Notes under the pieces: generated by a model
Database searches by the model: none
Told to the model about the DNA's origin: nothing
Seen by the model: the letters and a program-made list of their open reading frames with translations, nothing else
Part shown: positions 60,455 through 64,000 of the stretch, one piece after another
Position numbering within the stretch: position 1 is the first letter of the stretch
Layout of the letters: each line of letters begins with the position of its first letter
Position numbers and translations under genes: made by a program
Origin: Bradyrhizobium sp. CSA112
Lineage (GTDB): Bacteria; Pseudomonadota; Alphaproteobacteria; Rhizobiales; Xanthobacteraceae
NCBI RefSeq assembly: GCF_029051645.1
Contig: NZ_JAACFS010000006.1
Coordinates: 124,001 to 188,000 of the forward strand
DNA length: 64,000 nucleotides
Direction: 5' to 3'

Positions 60455-60944
60455 ACGCGCGCGCAGTTCAGATTGACATCGACGCTTCCATGCTGTCGTT
60501 GCGCTATCCAGCCGACGTCAACCTTCACGGCGACAACAGCACCATCTTGAAGACGTTACTCCTCCTGCTCAAGCGCAAGGCCGATCGGCGGTGGTCCAAG
60601 ACAATCGAAGGGAGCGTCTCCGCTTGGTGGAAGAAGCTCGAAGGACGCGCAATGACGGAGGCCAACCCAGTGAACCCGCAACGGGTTATCTAGGAAATGT
60701 CGCCCTTACTGCCGGCTAATGCCATCGTCACGAGCGACAGTGGTTCTTGCGCGAACTGGTTTGCCCGCGATTATCGCGTGCAGGAAGTCAATCGGCTTCA
60801 CTCTTGGGCGGCTTGGCGTCGATGGGCGCAGCGGTGCCTGACGCCATCGGGGCCAAGTTCGCACACCCCGATCGCCTAGTCGTGGCGCTTGTAACCGGTG
60901 ATGGCCACGCCGTTGAGCTTTGGCAAACGGACCGCTTCATATAA
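60455..60944 (+). pseudogene. TPP-dependent enzyme remnant (pyruvate oxidase/acetolactate synthase type)
   Basis: VQIDIDASMLSLRYPADVNL, DNSTILKTLLLLLKRKADRR, AMTEANPVNPQRVI-stop-EMSPLL (TAG where Trp is usual), ANAIVTSDSGSCANWFARDY, then in a shifted frame GGLASMGAAVPDAIGAKFAH and RLVVALVTGDGHA. Covers the central and early C-terminal TPP domain; the GDG of the cofactor site is followed by sequence that is no longer homologous. Inactive. Confidence 0.75.
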
Positions 60945-60963
60945 CGGTTTGAGCTAGAGCATT

Positions 60964-60992
60964 AAGGCACGCCTTACTTGCGCGTGCCTTTC
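60964..60992 (+). terminator. Terminator-like hairpin
   Basis: AAGGCACGC and GCGTGCCTT form a 9-bp stem followed by TCATTTC, just after the TPP remnant. Confidence 0.5.
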
Positions 60993-61006
60993 ATTTCGAA
61001 TGTCTG

Positions 61007-61105
61007 TTGGCACTTTTGAGACGTGACCGTCTATTCTGACAATGTCCGTTCACTAGGGACCGGAAGCCGCCGTGGCCGGTTCAAATCGAGCGAATGATCC
61101 AAAGC
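61007..61105 (+). repeat. Dispersed repeat, copy 5
   Basis: TTGGCACTTTTGAGACGTGA, CAATGTCCGTTCACTAGGG, ACCGGAAGCCGCCG, GCGAATGATCC. Near-complete. Confidence 0.65.
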
Positions 61106-61133
61106 GGAAGCGCGCTTTTCTGTGTGACGTTGA

Positions 61134-61343
61134 CTACTCAGCGGTACTTAAGCCGAAATCCTTTGAGTGAGAGCCATCTTTAGCCACTTCGAAACCCTCG
61201 GCCACCAATCCACGCTTGAGTAATTCTCGCACCGCTGATGCACGGCTGGGCATGCGCTTCAAGAACCGCCAATTGTCGATCATTTTCACTTCGGCTGAGT
61301 TCAACATGATCTGAAGGCGTTCTGGCCGGTTGACTACACCCAT
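61134..61343 (-). CDS. Ribbon-helix-helix-like small regulator, 69 aa
   Basis: Start ATG 61343 with GGGAGGAG 4-5 bases upstream. RPERLQIMLNSAEVKMIDNW, RFLKRMPSRASAVRELLKRG, LVAEGFEVAKDGSHSKDFGL. The pattern (short strand, two helices, basic PSRASAVRELL) is that of the CopG/MetJ-like DNA-binding fold; it may bind its own region. No toxin partner is adjacent. GGAAC, 16 bases, ACTT is at 61380-61404. Confidence 0.65.
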   Translation of the reverse strand: MGVVNRPERLQIMLNSAEVKMIDNWRFLKRMPSRASAVRELLKRGLVAEGFEVAKDGSHSKDFGLSTAE

Positions 61344-61619
61344 GGTCTCCTCCCACGCGATGCAAAAACTACTCATTAGAAGTAAAACGCGTCAAAAACG
61401 TTCCTGACTAATTAGTGGTCTTACAATGTTCCGCCGCCAAATCCTTCTAAGTAGCCAGTAACTCATTGGAAGTACTAAGATTTTTCTTACTAAGTCTTCC
61501 GCCGGACAGACTTAGCCTGCTGGCTGGGTAACGTTTGCCCATCATCGCGCGGCTTTTGGTATCTCAGTGATGAGAACGCCCGTCGCGCTTCCGCCTCCTC
61601 TTACGGAAAGGAACAGCGT

Positions 61620-61805
61620 ATGCAGAAGCGTCGCCGTTTCAAACAAACCCAACCCCTAGAAATGCGTCTTTCGGCCGAAGCACAACGTCTGCGCGAACAG
61701 GCGCAAATGCTTCCGCATGGACGTCTCCGCGATGCAGTCGAAAGAAAAGCCATACAGGTCGAGGCGGCATATGAGGTGAGCGAGTTGCTGCGGTCACCCG
61801 GTTAG
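61620..61805 (+). CDS. Small charged helical protein, 61 aa; intact member of the 2001/3896 family
   Basis: MQKRRRFKQTQPLEMRLSAE, AQRLREQAQMLPHGRLRDAV, ERKAIQVEAAYEVSELLRSP. Shares the frame RxxxTxxxExRLxxEAxxxRE...R.A.Q.E with the two broken genes. GGAA occurs 10 bases before the ATG. Cytoplasmic; role unknown. 61344-61619 has only the promoter of the previous gene. Confidence 0.5.
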   Translation: MQKRRRFKQTQPLEMRLSAEAQRLREQAQMLPHGRLRDAVERKAIQVEAAYEVSELLRSPG

Positions 61806-62072
61806 AGCACCGAACTAGCCCGACAAGATAGAACAGGCATTCAGAGAGAGTGATGGCAAAATATCGCGCCTGCGTCATACGTTCCGACGGCCAGTTCGAG
61901 AGCTGCCTGCGACACGGACGAGAATGCGATCGCATTAGGCAAAGCAAATGGCTGGCCTGCAACCCGCAGAGCTTTGGAGTGGGAGGCTTTTGGTAGAACG
62001 CCCGTACCCCTTCCCATGAAAAACAAACGCAAAGAACGTGAATTGTCTTCAAGCGCCCGAGGAGGTAGCGCC

Positions 62073-62264
62073 ATGACTAAATTGGATGAACGCACTATCG
62101 CGAACATGGATTTTGTTCTCGAAGAAACTCGTCGCGTATTGCGTCATGGAGGCGACCACGAACGCCGTCGTTTCATTGCTCGCAAGTTGAAGCTTAGCGC
62201 GCGCAAGGGAAACGTCACGCTTGGCGGATTGAGAACGGTCGCGGATAGCGCGCTCAAGAATTAA
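62073..62264 (+). CDS. Small basic helical protein, 63 aa
   Basis: MTKLDERTIANMDFVLEETR, RVLRHGGDHERRRFIARKLK, LSARKGNVTLGGLRTVADSA. GAGGAGG lies 7 bases before the ATG. Strongly basic middle; possible nucleic-acid binder by composition only. Intact. It lies 65 bases before the Crp/Fnr gene and may share its transcript. Confidence 0.55.
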   Translation: MTKLDERTIANMDFVLEETRRVLRHGGDHERRRFIARKLKLSARKGNVTLGGLRTVADSALKN

Positions 62265-62329
62265 CAAAGCAAAAGTCGGCATAGCATTAAACGGACGGGT
62301 GGCTGAGAGACTGCTGTGCTCTCGCCTGC

Positions 62330-63097
62330 ATGGCAAGGAGAGCACCAGTGCCTCATTCAAAGAACCGTATTCTATCAGGCATCAGGCCGGCCGATCTCAG
62401 GGCTTTGCAACCGCACCTGCGGCTGGTTGAGTTGGAGCACGGGCTCGTAATCGCTCATAGCCGCCAGCGCGTCCATCAGGTTTACTTCCCTCACGGGGGC
62501 ATACTTTCGTGCATTGTTGAGCTCAAAAGCGGCTTTGCGATCGAAACCGGCATGATCGGCAACGATGGTGTCTTTGGAGCCATTCAGGCGATCGATGACA
62601 GGCTTTCACTCAACAAGGTAATCGTCCAGGTGCCGAGCCAGTCGAGTGTCGCGGATGCTGCCGTTGTTAAACATCTCGCAGACTCGTCCCCTGATTTTCG
62701 CAGACTGATCATCAAGCACGAGCAATTCCTCCTAGGTCAGGTGCAGCAGACGACTGCGTGCAACGCGCTTCACAGTGTTGAAGAACGCATGTGCACGTGG
62801 CTGGTTAGGATGTACGACCTCGTAGGAAGAGATCTGCCGCTTACCCAAGAGTTCCTGGCTCAGATGATGGGCGTGCAGCGAACGAGCGTCTCGGGTGTTG
62901 CCAGCGGGCTTCAAGGGGAGGGCCTGATCGATTACCATCGCGGAAAGGTGCGGATTGTTAGCATCGACGGAGTACAGCGCCGCGCTTGCGAGTGCCACGA
63001 GTCCGTTCGTGAGCAGTATCTCGACATATTCGGGAAAGTTTCCGTTGAAACTTTTCCGGAGGCGTCGGATTTATACAGACGGTCTGATGCAGAGTAA
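62330..63097 (+). CDS. Crp/Fnr-family transcription regulator, 255 aa
   Basis: N-terminal cyclic-nucleotide-type barrel (ELEHGLVIAHSRQRVHQVYF, PHGGILSCIVELKSGFAIET, GMIGNDGVFGAIQAID) and C-terminal winged helix (ERMCTWLVRMYDLVGRDLPL, TQEFLAQMMGVQRTSVSGVA, SGLQGEGLIDYHRGKVRIVS). No Fe-S cysteines in the FNR positions, and the cAMP-contact residues are not conserved. This branch is widespread in Bradyrhizobium-type genomes; target genes unknown. ATG 62330; GGAGAG lies 9 bases upstream. No EcfG promoter. Confidence 0.88.
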   Translation: MARRAPVPHSKNRILSGIRPADLRALQPHLRLVELEHGLVIAHSRQRVHQVYFPHGGILSCIVELKSGFAIETGMIGNDGVFGAIQAIDDRLSLNKVIVQVPSQSSVADAAVVKHLADSSPDFRRLIIKHEQFLLGQVQQTTACNALHSVEERMCTWLVRMYDLVGRDLPLTQEFLAQMMGVQRTSVSGVASGLQGEGLIDYHRGKVRIVSIDGVQRRACECHESVREQYLDIFGKVSVETFPEASDLYRRSDAE

Positions 63098-63129
63098 GAC
63101 ACTCGGGCATCGCTGCCCGGATTAGCCCG

Positions 63130-63381
63130 ATGCCAAAGATCACTTTCAGCAGAGAACGGGCCATAGTGTTGTGGAAGACGACGAGGGGTCAGACTTCCCA
63201 GACATCGAAACGGCTCGACAATATGCTCTGCGCGCCGCCCGAGAACTCCTCGCAGAGTCCATTAGATGGAACGGTAAGCCACCCCCGACTGCATTGTCGT
63301 AATGGACGGCGAAGGGCGGCAGATTATGACGGTGCTCCTTGTCGAGGTTCTGCCCGAAAGTATCAAGGCTCTGATTCGATA
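63130..63381 (+). pseudogene. DUF6894-like small protein gene with two frameshifts
   Basis: MPKITFS, then in the next frame VVEDDEGSDFPDIETARQYA, LRAARELLAESIRWNGKPPP, then in another CIVVMDGEGRQIMTVLLVEV and LPESIKALIR. The middle and end fit short rhizobial proteins of about 75 aa of the DUF6894 kind. Confidence 0.6.
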
Positions 63382-63439
63382 GGAAGTGTCTCGACGTAGC
63401 TAGGCCGTCAGCCATCCTTCGAGTCCATGATTTCCGCTG

Positions 63440-63540
63440 TTGGCACCTTGGAGACATGCCCGCCTATCTTGAGAATGTCCATTCACCGGGGTAGACCGGA
63501 AGTCGCCGTCATTCGGTCAAACCGACGCGAATGACCTCAA
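63440..63540 (+). repeat. Dispersed repeat, copy 6
   Basis: TTGGCACCTTGGAGACATG, GAATGTCCATTCACCGGGG, GACCGGAAGTCGCCGTC, GCGAATGACC. Complete copy between two broken small genes. Confidence 0.65.
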
Positions 63541-63573
63541 CAGACATTCGGTCGGCACCGGCTAATTTGGCTT

Positions 63574-63818
63574 GTGTCGCAACGGATCCCGCGACGTTTC
63601 GTTGTCAATTATGGAGTACGGGACACAGAGTATCAGATGCTTCAGACAGCCAACCCAACGGGATGGAAATGGACCGTGCTATTTGCTGGGCGCACATTAG
63701 ATCGGGCTCTGCTTACAACAGAGCGAGCGCTATCGCTCTCGCCCAACGGGCCATTGATAAATTGCTCACATCCGGAATGAAAGCAATCGCACCTTCTCCG
63801 TCAACCGAGGGTCGGTGA
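63574..63818 (+). pseudogene. Small protein gene, frameshifted
   Basis: RRFVVNYGVRDTEYQMLQTA, NPTGWKWTVLFAGRT, then in the next frame SAIALAQRAIDKLLTSG. Together they form a recognisable 70-80 aa rhizobial protein pattern (aromatic beta-strand part, C-terminal helix). One-base shift near 63700. Confidence 0.5.
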
Positions 63819-63907
63819 TGGCACCGTTCGAAAAGAATGCCGGGGAAACGGCTACCGCAAGTCTCTTGGGGCTAATCGGTGCAACGTTAGTATTGGTCGT
63901 GCACTAG
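63818..63907 (+). CDS. Tiny membrane protein, 29 aa
   Basis: MAPFEKNAGETATASLLGLI and GATLVLVVH: a soluble start and one span. Its ATG overlaps the stop of the preceding frameshifted gene (TGATG), suggesting coupling. 63908-64000 shows nothing. Confidence 0.35.
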   Translation: MAPFEKNAGETATASLLGLIGATLVLVVH

Positions 63908-64000
63908 GGCCGCCACGGCGGATCCCGGCGATTCCAATCAGAGCGCGCTGTTCCTTCATCGCTTCGAGAGCAGACCAAACAATCGGGGACGCGGAGCGAT

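Noticed and set aside
35634..60697. Possible amber recoding, since several genes have TAG where Trp or Gln is expected (35634, 46756, 57781, 60691)
   Set aside because: All but one of these genes have other lesions as well, and TAG is used as an ordinary stop for sound genes here (for example 37001 and 53460), so point-mutation decay explains it.

Overview
The window looks like chromosomal accessory DNA from an alphaproteobacterium of the Bradyrhizobium group. The evidence is high GC, protein families typical of that group (HWE histidine kinases, DUF3618, DUF1236, DUF3309, DUF892, CsbD, PRC-barrel, topoisomerase IB, split LigD-type ligase genes) and many 25-90 aa proteins of rhizobial type. 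No rRNA, tRNA or CRISPR array was found, and no core operon apart from a truncated ribA at the left edge. The genus is inferred from recall of family distribution, not from a search.

Two themes dominate. The first is the general stress response. The sequence GGAAC, 16 bases, CGTT (the promoter type read by the EcfG/SigT sigma factor) occurs eleven times on the two strands, against about 0.5 expected by chance for nine fixed bases in 64 kb. Relaxed forms (AGTT, TGTT, GGTT, ACTT and similar, all at exactly 16 bases) lie in front of most other intact genes. These promoters drive envelope and damage-control functions: PRC-barrel proteins, CsbD, DUF1236, a holin-like/DUF3618/YihY operon, a FAD-Rieske oxidoreductase, an NRAMP-type transporter, topoisomerase IB, a PerM-GAF fusion and several tiny membrane proteins. 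Two perfect promoters have no reading frame behind them but are followed about 75 nt later by a strong terminator with a C-rich loop. They are the best candidates for new genes here: stress-controlled small RNAs resembling Caulobacter GsrN in layout. The regulators themselves (EcfG, PhyR, NepR) are not in the window.

The second theme is gene decay and rearrangement. Five remnants of a LigD-type ligase, and remnants of PolX, PAP2 phosphatase, YedK, PQQ dehydrogenase, EamA transporter, cytochrome oxidase subunit II, Zn-alcohol dehydrogenase, a TPP enzyme, DUF72, DUF892 (two copies), DUF4336 and an IS1182-like transposase are scattered between the intact genes. Several are joined head-to-tail into chimeras (SIR2-Rieske, histidine kinase-Nudix, CtaC-ADH, PolX-ROK). 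A dispersed repeat of about 100 bp occurs six times, usually beside such remnants.

Layout: 0-8.5 kb ribA, ligase remnants, cspA, PRC-barrel and sRNA-like loci; 8.8-16.4 kb YihY/DUF3618 operon, SIR2-Rieske chimera, membrane proteins, topoisomerase IB, second PRC-barrel; 16.8-24.7 kb PepSY, Nudix, kinase, IS remnant, NRAMP, SDR and a glycosyltransferase; 24.7-32 kb TreT-like glycosyltransferase, CsbD, DUF3309, DUF1236, FAD-Rieske, Nudix; 32-42.6 kb HAD, membrane operon, SIR2, a permuted ROK-type protein, cupin/DUF3147 operon, second YihY; 42.7-50.8 kb mostly remnants with DUF421 and AI-2E family genes; 51-64 kb PerM-GAF fusion, IS110, HWE kinase, more remnants, DUF892, sRNA, Crp/Fnr regulator and small proteins. 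Frameshifts at single bases are frequent; most look like true decay, but a few could be sequence errors.
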